A stretch of 64,000 bases of DNA, taken from positions 1 to 64,000 of the forward strand of contig PNAG01000006.1 of NCBI GenBank assembly GCA_003169845.1. The letters run 5' to 3'. Below, in pieces: positions 10,801 through 18,085 of this stretch. Positions within the stretch are counted from its first letter, which is position 1. Each line of letters begins with the position of its first letter. Below the pieces are notes generated by a model. The model ran no database searches. It was not told where the DNA came from and was given only the letters and a program-made list of their open reading frames with translations. Source of the stretch: Candidatus Dormiibacterota bacterium (lineage in GTDB: Bacteria; Chloroflexota; Dormibacteria; Dormibacterales; Dormibacteraceae). A program made the position numbers and the translations under genes.

Positions 10801-11135
10801 GCGGCGCCTTCAAGGGTGGAGCTCACCTGCCGGGTCTCACCCCCGCCCGCGATGTCGAGAACGAAGAGTTGATCGGCCGCGCCGACTTTGCTGACGAACG
10901 CGAGGCGGCGCCCGTCAGGCGACCATTCCGGGGAATGATCCCGCCGCGGCGCGCCTGTGGGCTCGATCGGCTCCGGCTCCAGAAGCCTGCGGACCACGAC
11001 CCTGCTCCGGCTCTGTCGCGACTCCGCGTCGGCCCATCCGAGCTGGTAGGCCACGCGTTCGCCATCGCGACTCAGCCGGACGTGGTCGATCCAGCGAAAT
11101 CGATAAATGTCTTCGGCGCCGATCGGGGCGGGCAC
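7839..11135 (-). CDS. S9 family prolyl-oligopeptidase-like peptidase fused through a Pro/Glu-rich linker to a C-terminal FHA domain
   Basis: 1098 residues, far longer than ordinary acylaminoacyl peptidases (about 620-680). Residues 1-420 form the WD40/TolB-like beta-propeller (repeats such as HSPEWSPDGRRLAFVS and ANPLWSPDGSWIAFIG). Residues about 430-660 are the alpha/beta-hydrolase peptidase with GGGSYGGYM (Ser near 516), an Asp in EMDLRCAIS (near 600) and His in EESHDLS (near 628). A roughly 340-residue acidic Glu/Pro/Ala linker follows. Residues about 1008-1098 are an FHA phosphothreonine-binding domain (VSVGRAPDNDVVVGDP, SGHHGQIEV, DLGSTNGTLVNG). No signal peptide is seen, so a cytoplasmic enzyme is likely. 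The start is GTG at 11135. The FHA end suggests recruitment to a phosphorylated partner, which is inference. Confidence 0.9.
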   Translation of the reverse strand: MPAPIGAEDIYRFRWIDHVRLSRDGERVAYQLGWADAESRQSRSRVVVRRLLEPEPIEPTGAPRRDHSPEWSPDGRRLAFVSKVGAADQLFVLDIAGGGETRQVSSTLEGAANPLWSPDGSWIAFIGTVLSDPEGVVDDPRPPEGKDQLRRTPVARIARRLDYKHDGLGFVDGRYHHLFVVPAVGGNVIQLTTGAWDVTGFDWSPDGTRLVVSGNAEPGADLQRDANLYLVDLTGNRHRLGGGLTLASPAWSPRGDLIAFIAANGPDGGFLERLWVVPLTGEGPRCLTAGFDQSVSDSLITDMRAGHGGRLCWSKEGDRVYFVASGPGVAGLYSCDLEGGIRQEVGGQRRIFDFDLASGVVAFTASDSNQPGELHILTQGAEARLTDLNPWLHDRYVAQPERHQFTAPDGWLIEGWVLKPQGLDPQKLHPLVLEVHGGPHGQYGWAFFHELQVLAGMGYVVLYVNPRGSDGYGERFRREVVRDWGGKDYVDLMSALDQIIERTGYIDTNRMGIGGGSYGGYMTNWAIGQTNRFSAAVAMRSLSNLVSEYAQHDIVLWGTLELGPPPWPDLDELWRRSPIRYVKNIQTPLLLTCGEMDLRCAISQSEELFGAMRLLGKTVEMVRFPEESHDLSRSGRPDRRVERLRRIAAWYERFLGTAATDRVSEAATQVLPVPAFATRELPSEPPVAAHLVDEVAAEPLAVAELPAPAADAEIETDTMVLQTLAPVEPVAEEAASEAELAEPEALPDLPEPEPKLVEELEAPPTPALPVAEEGAEPEAGAEPAAEAEPAAEAEPEPLVAEAELAPMVEELEAPPVPPAVDWERPQEVEAPPIPAAVAGEAIEPEPSEPWLQAEQDSDPGREPEVAHEPEPEPAPEPLVAADESEAEPEPEPGQEVEALPAPALPLTGDGEKLAADPVPSAQSTQVTRPPAPDPDPVKSTMLRWPGGTSPGNGTPNPQQPETFEEATSIIPAWQHSEAPSDSRRTVSLQALPIDQIAAGTAFAAMLTFESGPFAGRMVALPSQIVSVGRAPDNDVVVGDPATSGHHGQIEVRSGFFWISDLGSTNGTLVNGEPVIEKQLSDGDLIAIGQNTIRFTLES
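8410..8865 (-). repeat. Imperfect repeats in the Pro/Glu-rich linker of the S9-FHA protein
   Basis: The linker contains at least four spaced copies of an (E)[VL]EAPPxPA motif (EVEALPAPALPLTG, EVEAPPIPAAVAG, ELEAPPVPPAV, ELEAPPTPALPVAEEG) and a short tandem AEAEPAAEAEP run. At DNA level 8421-8455 and 8829-8863 share a nearly identical GC-rich string of about 35 nt containing GGGGAGGGCTGGGG, so part of the linker grew by copying DNA. Confidence 0.7.
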
Positions 11136-11227
11136 AGGCGTCCACCGATGCTATCAGCAGGCAACATGCTTTCGGTAAGCGGCTGCTTGACCCCCGCGCC
11201 GTATCGTCTCCGGGTAACCCACCTGTG

Positions 11228-12733
11228 ATGACTGGACTCAGCCGCCGCCAGGCGGCCATCCGCGGCTTCGGCTGGGGCGCGATCGCCGGGCTGGCGTTCG
11301 TCGCCTTGATGTACCTGGCGAACCTGCTGCTCGGTCTTCGAACTCTGCCTCAGCTGCTCAACCAGCCGCTCCTGTCGATCATGCCCGGCTTTGTGTTCGG
11401 GTTTCTGATCGACACGCTCCAGCACGCCGGCAAGGTCGTCGAAGAATTCGGATTGATCGTGGCCATGGTCGTCGGACTGGCCGTGCTCGGCGCGGCCTGG
11501 GCCGTGGCGAGCCTTCGCTGGAACATGCAGTACCTCGCCCTCGCGTTCGCCGGCGTCGGCTGGCTGGTCGTGGCCGCCATCTTGCTGCCGCTTGGCGGCG
11601 CCGGCTTCCTGGGCTTGAACGATGGGCCGGCCACGCCGTTGATCTGGGCCGCGCTGTTCGCGGTCTACAGCGTCGTGCTCCAGTTGGGTCGGGACGCTGG
11701 CGCCGACGCGCCAGCTGACATGGGCCGCCGGCGTTTGCTTGGCACCCTGCCAATCACGATCGGGGCCATCAGCCTCGGCGTGCTCGCGTACAGGCTGTTG
11801 CCCGACTGGTATCAGGCGATCTTCAACCCGCCGGAGTCCGGACTGCGGGGTCCGGCGCCAGAGATCACTCCAGTGGGGAACTTCTACGTCGTTTCGAAGA
11901 ACTTCGTCGACCCTGTTGTGGACGCGCAGGGATGGAGCCTTGCCGTGGGCGGCCTGGTCGACCGGCCGCTCAAGCTGTCCCTGACCGACCTTCGGGCGCT
12001 GCCTGGGGCCAGCGAGTACGTGACTCTGGAGTGCATCAGCAACGACGTAGGCGGGGGGCTGATGAGCACCGGGAGCTTCACCGGGGTCAGGCTGGCCGAC
12101 CTCATTGCGATGGCTGGGGTTCAGGCGCAGGGCACGTGGGTCGCGTTCACGGCTCGAGACGGGTATACGGAGAGCGTGCCGGTCAGCCTCGTCCGCGCCT
12201 CACCCGAGATCATCGTCGCGTACGACCTCGACGGTGCGCCCCTGCCGGTGAGCCATGGTTTTCCGGCGCGCATGGTGATCCCGGGCCTCTACGGCATGAA
12301 GGGGCCGAAGTGGCTCGACCGGATCGATCTCGTCAACCACGAGAGCGGCGGCTACTGGGAGCAGCAGGGCTGGGATCACAACCCCATCGTCAAGACCACC
12401 TCGCGCATCGATATGCCCAAGGACGGCGACGTCATCAAGCTCGGTCCGGTATCCGTCTCCGGCGTGGCGTTTGCGGGGACGCGGGGGATCGTCAGGGTGG
12501 ATTTGAGCACCGACAGCGGGGCTAGCTGGAGCGCGGTGCCTTTCCGGGCGGCGCTGTCGCCTTTGACGTGGGTGCTGTGGACGGCGGATTGGACGCCCCC
12601 GAACGAGGGCGCTTACCGGCTCATGGTCCGGGCCACGGACGGTGCGGGCGCGCTGCAGACCCAGCAGGCCGCGGCGAGCTACCCAAGTGGGGCCAGCGGG
12701 TATCACTCAATCCACGTGGATATCAGTAGATAA
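11228..12733 (+). CDS. Membrane-anchored sulfite-oxidase-family molybdopterin oxidoreductase
   Basis: 501 residues. Roughly the first 190 hold five hydrophobic helices (about 15-38, 52-66, 76-98, 102-122, 130-150); a sixth near 165-185 precedes the catalytic part. From about residue 215 the sulfite-oxidase Mo-cofactor domain begins (NFVDPVVDAQGWSLAVGG); Cys269 in TLECISND is the expected molybdenum-ligating cysteine. The last ~110 residues form the Mo-co dimerisation (Ig-like) domain. Heme-binding motifs are absent, so electrons probably leave through a partner not encoded here. Start ATG at 11228, with GTG at 11225 as an alternative. The substrate is unknown; many members of this clade are not true sulfite oxidases. 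The gap to the divergent S9-FHA gene is 92 bp. Confidence 0.88.
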   Translation: MTGLSRRQAAIRGFGWGAIAGLAFVALMYLANLLLGLRTLPQLLNQPLLSIMPGFVFGFLIDTLQHAGKVVEEFGLIVAMVVGLAVLGAAWAVASLRWNMQYLALAFAGVGWLVVAAILLPLGGAGFLGLNDGPATPLIWAALFAVYSVVLQLGRDAGADAPADMGRRRLLGTLPITIGAISLGVLAYRLLPDWYQAIFNPPESGLRGPAPEITPVGNFYVVSKNFVDPVVDAQGWSLAVGGLVDRPLKLSLTDLRALPGASEYVTLECISNDVGGGLMSTGSFTGVRLADLIAMAGVQAQGTWVAFTARDGYTESVPVSLVRASPEIIVAYDLDGAPLPVSHGFPARMVIPGLYGMKGPKWLDRIDLVNHESGGYWEQQGWDHNPIVKTTSRIDMPKDGDVIKLGPVSVSGVAFAGTRGIVRVDLSTDSGASWSAVPFRAALSPLTWVLWTADWTPPNEGAYRLMVRATDGAGALQTQQAAASYPSGASGYHSIHVDISR

Positions 12734-12805
12734 GACGACGGCTGTGAAGGGGGTGTTGGGGGTGGGTCTGGAGGATGGACGGACGGGCTGGTGGGCGGCG
12801 AGTTT

Positions 12806-12854
12806 TGTAAATTAGGGCTTGACATACGAACATTCGTTTGGTAAGCTATTTCTC
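12806..12854 (+). promoter_or_regulatory. Leaderless promoter with LexA-like palindrome of the intact DUF222/HNH unit
   Basis: TTGACA (12819-12824), a 17-nt spacer and TAAGCT (12842-12847) form a near-consensus core promoter. The spacer holds CGAACATTCGTTTG (12827-12840). The start codon GTG at 12855 lies 7 nt after the -10, where transcription should begin. The 29 nt at 12806-12834 are identical to the reverse complement of 45365-45393 in front of the decayed copy. The rest of the 12734-12805 gap shows no feature. Confidence 0.75.
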
Positions 12855-13040
12855 GTGTCGCGGAAAGGGGAAACCGCCCTCGCAGAGTTGCAGGCGGCGG
12901 TTCGTGAATTCTTGCAACGTGAGGAACGCGCCGTCGATCTGCCGGCGCTCTGGGCTGTCATCCAGACCCTCAAGCATGATGTGGCAACTCGTTCTCCCGC
13001 ATCAAATGAGAGTGTTGGGGATGCCGAGGTGGAGGAGTGA
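12855..13040 (+). CDS. Small ORF preceding and overlapping the HNH gene
   Basis: 61 residues from GTG at 12855 (an upstream TTG at 12819 would lie inside the -35 box and is unlikely). Mostly helical and charged: SRKGETALAELQAAVREFL, then QREERAVDLPALWAVIQT. Its TGA overlaps the GTG of the HNH gene as GTGA, so translation is probably coupled. A shortened relative (reading LEDVEATVRAFLSRK then stop) can be read at the same place in the decayed copy at 45345, so the ORF is part of the repeated unit. No known family was recognised; it could be a partner or regulator of the nuclease-like protein, or just a translational leader. Confidence 0.65.
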   Translation: MSRKGETALAELQAAVREFLQREERAVDLPALWAVIQTLKHDVATRSPASNESVGDAEVEE

Positions 13041-14233
13041 TTACGTCGGCGCTGTCAACACTGGAAGGAGCGGTTAGCGATTTCAATCACCGCGACCTAG
13101 ATCCGAGCGACGACGACCCGAAGCGCATGCGTGCCGTGATAGATGCGCTGGAGCTTGAATTCGCTTCCATGGTGCGGCGAACCCAGCAGCGAGGTGAGCA
13201 CCTGGTCTGCGGCAACATCACCGCGGCCTCCTGGATCGCTCGCACTTGCGGCATGTCTGTCACCTCTGCCGCCGACCGGCTCTGCGTCGGCGAGCAGCTG
13301 GAATCCTTGACCAAGGTCGCTACGGCTCTGGCCTCAGGTGAGGTCGGTTACCAGTCGGTCACTGCGCTCTGCCACCTGCGCGAACAACTTGGCGAGAAGG
13401 GACGACTCTTCGACGAAGAGGAGATGCTCGGGTTTGCTCGCGAGTACTCGGTGTCGGAGCTCCGCAAGATCTGCAACTACGCCCGCCACGTCGCCGACCC
13501 GGACGGCTTCTTCAACGACGCCGAGGAGTGCTTCAGGCGCCGGCGGCTGCACATCAGCCAGATGTCAGATGGCCTCTATGCGGTCGATGGCGTACTTGAC
13601 CCGGTGGCCGGTGCTGCTTTCAAGACGGCGGTAGATGTGCTGGCCAAGCCCAAAGGACCGGAAGACGAGCGAACCCCGAAGCAGCGCAGAGCGGACGCCG
13701 TAGGTGAGCTGGCGCTGCACGCGATGGAGCAAGGCACCTTGCCTCGGCGCCACAGCGTCAAGCCGCACATCAACCTGACCATGACGCTGGAAGGCCTCAA
13801 AGGCGAGCTTGGCGTGCCGCCGGCCGACCTCGAGCTCTCGCTTCCCATCTCGACTCGCACCGCCGAGCGCATCGCCTGCGACTGCACGATGTCGCGGGTG
13901 CTGATGGCGGACTCGATGGTGATCGACGTGGGGCGGGCGACGCGAACCGTGTCGGCGCCCACCATGCGGGCGCTGCGAGTGAGAGATAAGGGCTGCCGGT
14001 TCCCCGGCTGCGATCGCCAGGTGAACTGGTCGAGTCCTCATCACATCATTTATTGGTCAAGAGGCGGGCCGGGGAAACTGCCCAACCTGGTGCTGCTCTG
14101 CTACTTCCATCACCGGCTCGTGCACGAAGGTGGGTGGCAGGTGATCAAGTCGGGTCGCGAGTTCCGCTTCCTTCCACCTGATCGAGTGGTGATGCGGCGG
14201 GCGCGCGGGCCGGGTATGCGCTGGGCGGCTTAG
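13037..14233 (+). CDS. DUF222 / HNH endonuclease (13E12-like) family protein, intact copy
   Basis: 398 residues. The N-terminal ~250 residues are DUF222 (GNITAASWIARTCGMSVTSA, SGEVGYQSVTALCHLREQL, YARHVADPDGFF, VDGVLDPVAGAAFKTAVDVL). The C-terminus is a zinc-type HNH nuclease domain from about residue 318: CRFPGCDRQVNWSSPHHI, then GGPGKLPNLVLLCYFHH and LVHEGGW, with the cysteines and histidines all present, so it could be active. Start GTG at 13037 with GGAGG just upstream, overlapping the small ORF. It ends 10 nt from the convergent fixC-like gene. Family members are often multicopy in high-GC Gram-positive genomes; their function is unsettled. Confidence 0.9.
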   Translation: MITSALSTLEGAVSDFNHRDLDPSDDDPKRMRAVIDALELEFASMVRRTQQRGEHLVCGNITAASWIARTCGMSVTSAADRLCVGEQLESLTKVATALASGEVGYQSVTALCHLREQLGEKGRLFDEEEMLGFAREYSVSELRKICNYARHVADPDGFFNDAEECFRRRRLHISQMSDGLYAVDGVLDPVAGAAFKTAVDVLAKPKGPEDERTPKQRRADAVGELALHAMEQGTLPRRHSVKPHINLTMTLEGLKGELGVPPADLELSLPISTRTAERIACDCTMSRVLMADSMVIDVGRATRTVSAPTMRALRVRDKGCRFPGCDRQVNWSSPHHIIYWSRGGPGKLPNLVLLCYFHHRLVHEGGWQVIKSGREFRFLPPDRVVMRRARGPGMRWAA

Positions 14234-14243
14234 TTCGCCATCC

Positions 14244-15557
14244 CTACTTCATAGTCCACAGGGCTTTTAGCGTGTCCCAGCCCATCCTGAACATGCCCTC
14301 TTTGCGAAGCATCTTCAAGATCTTCGATTGCTTCTCCCATTTCGAGGCGCCGTCCACCCGGAAGAACTCATCCAGCATTCGGTCCAGGACCTGAGGGTAC
14401 TTGGTCAGCATCTGTGGGTTGTGCTCGAGCAGCGGCACCGCCCCGTCGTACTTGCGCATGTCGGCCATGATCCACGAGTGGTCGAGCCTGCCTTTGTACT
14501 CGGCCAGGCGGCGCTCCGAGAAGTCTTCGATCTCTTTGCAGTGCACCACCGTAAGGCCTGCCAGGCGGCCTGACTCCATCGCCAGGTTCGAGCCTTCGCG
14601 GTGCACCGGGTTGGAGAGCATCGCCGCGTCGCCGCACACCAGGTAGCCCGGGCCGTAGACCTTCGGGATTCCGCGATGACCGCCCTCGGGGATCAGGTGC
14701 GCCAGGTACTCCACCGTCTCGGCGCCGCGCAGCAGCGGCTTCACCGCGGGATGGTTCTTGAAGTGCTCCATCAGGTCGTTGGGGCTGCGCAGCGTCTGGT
14801 TGAACTCGCTCAACAGCGCACCTCCTCCAACAGAGAGCGTGTCCTTGTTCGTGTAGATGAACATGAAGCCGGACATGCCCATCGTCGAGTCGCCGAAGCA
14901 CTCGATCGTGCACCCATCGCCGGGGTCGCAGTTGAACCGTTCCTCGATCAATCCGGTGTCAAGCTGCATGATCTCCTTGACGGCCATGGCCACCTCGTTC
15001 GGGCGCAGCTTGCGGCGGAGTGGCTTGCCGTTGATCAAGGTTTTCTCCAGCAGGCCCACGCCCAGCCCGATGCCCTCGCAGACGATCGTGACGTCGGCGT
15101 AGACGTCGTCGCCGCGGCCCGTGCCGGCACCAATCACGCGGCCGTTCTTCACGATTAGCCGATCGACCACCGTTTCGGGCACGACCACCGCGCCCGCCTT
15201 CTCCGCCTGCTCGGCAAACCACGCATCGAACCGAGCCCGCAGGACCGAGTAGGAGTGCGGCTTCGCCTTGTTGCGCAGGTTCTTGTAGTCGAGACCGATC
15301 GCGGCGTCGGACGTCATCAACCAGCGGCGCTCTTCGATGATCGGACGCTCCAGCGGAGCCTCCTTCCACGCGTCGCCTACGATCTCTTCGAGGTAGTGGT
15401 TGTAGAGGATGCCGCCCATCACGTTCTTCGAGCCCGGCCTGGCACCCCGCTCCAGCAGGGCGACCTGTAGCCCGGCCTTGGCCATAGTGATCGCGGCGGC
15501 CGAGCCTGCCGGACCGGCGCCGACGATCACGGCGTCGAACTTTTCCTCGTCAGCCAT
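14244..15557 (-). CDS. fixC: FAD-dependent oxidoreductase of the FixC / electron-transfer-flavoprotein dehydrogenase type
   Basis: 437 residues, the length of FixC. N-terminal FAD-binding GAGPAGSAAAITMAKAGLQV (residues 12-31) and LLERGARPGSKNVMGG; C-terminal GYLVCGDAAMLSNPVHREGS is the second FAD motif. In FixABCX the protein takes bifurcated electrons from the ETF (FixAB) to quinone via the ferredoxin-like FixX. Here neither fixA/fixB nor fixX is adjacent: the flanks are the convergent HNH gene and the divergent coaE gene (9 bp away). It therefore acts with partners encoded elsewhere, or is a related geranylgeranyl-reductase-superfamily enzyme. FixC is favoured by length and by the VMGGILYNHYLEEI motif. 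Confidence 0.8.
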   Translation of the reverse strand: MADEEKFDAVIVGAGPAGSAAAITMAKAGLQVALLERGARPGSKNVMGGILYNHYLEEIVGDAWKEAPLERPIIEERRWLMTSDAAIGLDYKNLRNKAKPHSYSVLRARFDAWFAEQAEKAGAVVVPETVVDRLIVKNGRVIGAGTGRGDDVYADVTIVCEGIGLGVGLLEKTLINGKPLRRKLRPNEVAMAVKEIMQLDTGLIEERFNCDPGDGCTIECFGDSTMGMSGFMFIYTNKDTLSVGGGALLSEFNQTLRSPNDLMEHFKNHPAVKPLLRGAETVEYLAHLIPEGGHRGIPKVYGPGYLVCGDAAMLSNPVHREGSNLAMESGRLAGLTVVHCKEIEDFSERRLAEYKGRLDHSWIMADMRKYDGAVPLLEHNPQMLTKYPQVLDRMLDEFFRVDGASKWEKQSKILKMLRKEGMFRMGWDTLKALWTMK

Positions 15558-15566
15558 TTACGCAAA

Positions 15567-16163
15567 TTGAAACTCATTGGGCTGACGGGCGGCGCCGGCT
15601 CAGGCAAGTCGACCGTGTCCGCGATGCTTCGGGAGCTCGGCGCGACCGTCATCGACGCCGATGACGCTGCCCACGCCGTGTACGAGCCCGGCAGTCCTGG
15701 CTTCGACGCGGTGATTCACGAGTTCGGGCCAGAGTACGCCCGTGATGGGCGCATCGATCGCGCGCGGCTGGGCGCGCTCGCCTTCCACGACGCCGGCGCC
15801 CGCGGACGCCTGAACGCGATCGTGCACCCTCTCGTTCGCGATTGGATGGCCGCCCGTACCGTCGAAGTGGTTGACCGCGGCGCGGAGGTCGTCGTCCACG
15901 ACGTGCCCTTGCTGTTCGAGAACGGGCTCGAAGGACTCTATTCGACCCTCCTGCTCGTCTACGTCCCCGAGGACGTGCTGCTGGAGCGCCTCGTTCAAGG
16001 CCGCGGCCTGACCGAAGACAGGGCCCGCGCGATGATCGCCGCCCAGATGCCCATCGAGGAGAAGCGCAAGCTCGCGCATCACGTGATCGACAACAGCGGC
16101 AGCCGCGAGGCGACCCGACAGCAGGTGGAGCGGATCTGGAGAGATGACCTCGCGGTCAGATGA
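15567..16163 (+). CDS. coaE: Dephospho-CoA kinase
   Basis: 198 residues, normal for CoaE, which phosphorylates the ribose 3'-OH of dephospho-CoA in the last step of CoA synthesis. P-loop GGAGSGKS at residues 8-15, then DADDAAHAVYEPG (the DxD/DADxxxH region) and DVPLLFENGLEGLY. The start is TTG at 15567, the only one that places the P-loop at the usual distance from the N-terminus. The gap to the divergent fixC-like gene is 9 bp, so each promoter must lie inside the other's coding region. It overlaps the convergent CoA-transferase gene by 8 nt. Confidence 0.93.
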   Translation: MKLIGLTGGAGSGKSTVSAMLRELGATVIDADDAAHAVYEPGSPGFDAVIHEFGPEYARDGRIDRARLGALAFHDAGARGRLNAIVHPLVRDWMAARTVEVVDRGAEVVVHDVPLLFENGLEGLYSTLLLVYVPEDVLLERLVQGRGLTEDRARAMIAAQMPIEEKRKLAHHVIDNSGSREATRQQVERIWRDDLAVR

Positions 16164-17253
16164 CGCCCGTGCGCTGCAGCTCCTGGTAGCGCGATGAATC
16201 GACCCCGAGCTCGGCCAGCACCAGCGCTGTGTGCTCGCCGAGCCGCGGCGCCTCGCCGCCGACGTGGCGAAGCCTCTGGCGCGCCGCAACTTGAGGATGT
16301 GACATCACCTCGTCCAGCTCCAGCACCGGTTCACAGCAAACGTCGGATCCCGCGAGCTCCTTCTCCCACTCGGACCGGGTACGTGATGCGAACAGCTCCT
16401 CGAATGCGCGGTGGACCCCTTCGCCGTCTTTACCTTCCGCGAACTGTTGATCGATGAGCTCCGGACGGCCGACCGTGCTGCACAGAGTGGCCCAGAACTT
16501 CGGTTCCAGCGCGGCGACGCTGTAAAAGCCGCCGCCCTGGCATGCGTAGACGCGGTAGCAGGCGTACCGGCCGGTCAGCCGCTGGTCTCCTCTCCCGACT
16601 GCCTCGCCACCCGCTCGCGCGGCGAACGCCAGCGCGAGCCAGCTGACCGCGCCGTCGGTCATCGATACGTCGATCCAGCGCCCCTCGCCTCCTCGTTGGA
16701 CCGCCACCAGCGCTCCAAGGATTGCCACCGCCGGCTGAAGTCCGCCGCCGCCGATATCCGCCACCTGGACGGGCAGTGGCACGGGCGGCCCCTCTTTCTC
16801 GCCGTTGAGACCCAGCGCGCCGGCCGTTGCCATGTAGTTGAGGTCGTGCCCGGCGCGGGATGCGAACGGACCGTCCTGCCCGTATCCGGTGATCGAGCAC
16901 ATGACCAGGCGTGGGTTGCGCTCGTGCACGACATCCCAACCGAGGCCGAGGCGCGCCATCACACCGGGCCGGTTCCCCTCGACGAGGACGTCGGCGTGCT
17001 CGACCAGGAGGAGCAGCAGCTCACGCCCCGCCTCTGACTTCAAGTTGAGCGTGATGCTTCTCTTATTGCGATTGATCGCATCGAACAGGGTGCTCTGGCC
17101 TTGCACCAGCGGCGGCGTCCAGCGCATGTAGTCGCCGGCGCCCGGTTCCTCGACCTTGATGACGTCCGCCCCCATGTCCGCCAGGAGCATCGTGCAGAAA
17201 GCGCCAGGCAAGAGCCGGGTGAGATCGAGAACCCGGATACCACTCAAAGGCAT
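16156..17253 (-). CDS. CaiB/BaiF family (class III) CoA-transferase or alpha-methylacyl-CoA racemase
   Basis: 365 residues, the size of alpha-methylacyl-CoA racemase-like members. Motifs: VLDLTRLLPGAFCTMLLADM, GADVIKVEEPGAGDYMR, ITGYGQDGPFASRAGHDLNY with the conserved Asp that forms the acyl-aspartyl intermediate in transferases or acts as base in racemases, and GGRWIDVSMTDGAV-like residues. Start ATG at 17253; a much longer upstream frame is shadow of the opposite gene. The methyl-branched-acyl theme (methylmalonyl-CoA enzymes at 800-6331) makes the racemase reading attractive, but sequence alone does not separate the two activities. Confidence 0.85.
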   Translation of the reverse strand: MPLSGIRVLDLTRLLPGAFCTMLLADMGADVIKVEEPGAGDYMRWTPPLVQGQSTLFDAINRNKRSITLNLKSEAGRELLLLLVEHADVLVEGNRPGVMARLGLGWDVVHERNPRLVMCSITGYGQDGPFASRAGHDLNYMATAGALGLNGEKEGPPVPLPVQVADIGGGGLQPAVAILGALVAVQRGGEGRWIDVSMTDGAVSWLALAFAARAGGEAVGRGDQRLTGRYACYRVYACQGGGFYSVAALEPKFWATLCSTVGRPELIDQQFAEGKDGEGVHRAFEELFASRTRSEWEKELAGSDVCCEPVLELDEVMSHPQVAARQRLRHVGGEAPRLGEHTALVLAELGVDSSRYQELQRTGVI

Positions 17254-17316
17254 GCGCCAATTCTGGCAACCCAGCTCGAAGGAGGACAAATCCGGTCCCC
17301 CGTGCGTTAATACGCC

Positions 17317-17856
17317 ATGAAAGGCCCACGTTCCAGGATGCGTCCCAGCAACCCACGACTCGGCGAGATGACGATCAAGGTCCCGGCACCCTTCGCCGGG
17401 ATCTCCGACCTGGGCTTCACGGCGCAGTACCGCGCCCAGCAGTTCAACGAACCCCAGCGCGACGTTCCGTTCCTCATCGAGGGCCCGCAGCCGCCGATGC
17501 GAAGGCTTGCCGAGCTCCTGCAGCTGCTCAGCGGAACCGACTCGTCGGCCTACGAATGGAGCGACCCGGTGATGCTGAGCGACGAGGTGGTCGTCCTCGC
17601 TTTTCGCGACCGCATCGCGAAGGGCACCACGTTGTCGGACGGCGCCGGTGCCGCCGAATATGTGATGAACCTCGTTCGCCCGGTGGTCTTCACCTTCCTG
17701 CGCGACTGCGCGATGGTCGCCCACCTGCGCCTGTCCGAGGTGATCGAGATGCGCGTCAGCGCCGACAGGAAATCAGTCGCGGAGCTCACGATGCCGCTCG
17801 AAGATATCGTGCAGCCAAACGGCGAGCGGCTGCTCTGGGGCCTCTCCGGGGGCTAG
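17317..17856 (+). CDS. Hypothetical protein
   Basis: 179 residues, no recognised domain. The middle is mixed alpha/beta (DPVMLSDEVVVLAFRDRIAK, YVMNLVRPVVFTFLRDC) and the end has alternating strand-like segments (SEVIEMRVSADRKSVAELTM). No signal peptide or membrane segment. In-frame ATGs at 17341 and 17371 are alternative starts. It stands alone between two minus-strand genes. GC-rich third codon positions support it being real. Confidence 0.55.
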   Translation: MKGPRSRMRPSNPRLGEMTIKVPAPFAGISDLGFTAQYRAQQFNEPQRDVPFLIEGPQPPMRRLAELLQLLSGTDSSAYEWSDPVMLSDEVVVLAFRDRIAKGTTLSDGAGAAEYVMNLVRPVVFTFLRDCAMVAHLRLSEVIEMRVSADRKSVAELTMPLEDIVQPNGERLLWGLSGG

Positions 17857-17862
17857 GTCCCT

Positions 17863-18069
17863 CTAAGGAGTCGGAGAGACTCTCGCGGGGCTCGCGGTCT
17901 GCGCGGAGCTCGCCCGTGCGCTGCTGGCCGTCGTCACAGGCGATGCGGCGATCGCCGCCGGTCCCTGGTTCGTGAAGTACAGAGCCAGAGGCACGACGAT
18001 CATGCCCACGATGACGGTCAGGACGAATGTGACCGCACCCCACTCCCGGCGCAGAACAGACCAGTTCAC
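17863..18069 (-). CDS. Small single-pass membrane protein
   Basis: 68 residues: a short N-terminus (MNWSVLRREW), one strong hydrophobic helix (about 11-32, GAVTFVLTVIVGMIVVPLAL) and a Ser/Ala/Thr/Pro-rich tail that would face outside. No family recognised. Its promoter region overlaps the 24-bp tandem repeat at 18086-18133. A protein of similar build (37 residues) is read at 35551-35664. Confidence 0.5.
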   Translation of the reverse strand: MNWSVLRREWGAVTFVLTVIVGMIVVPLALYFTNQGPAAIAASPVTTASSARASSAQTASPARVSPTP

Positions 18070-18085
18070 GAGCGCAGAATTCTAC

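Noticed and set aside
9066-11228. 720-residue plus-strand open frame
   Set aside because: Antisense to the S9 peptidase catalytic and propeller domains; no recognisable protein features.
12855-14233. Classifying the DUF222/HNH unit as an insertion sequence or retroelement
   Set aside because: No terminal inverted repeats, transposase or reverse transcriptase were seen around the copies; only multicopy nature and a shared promoter support mobility.
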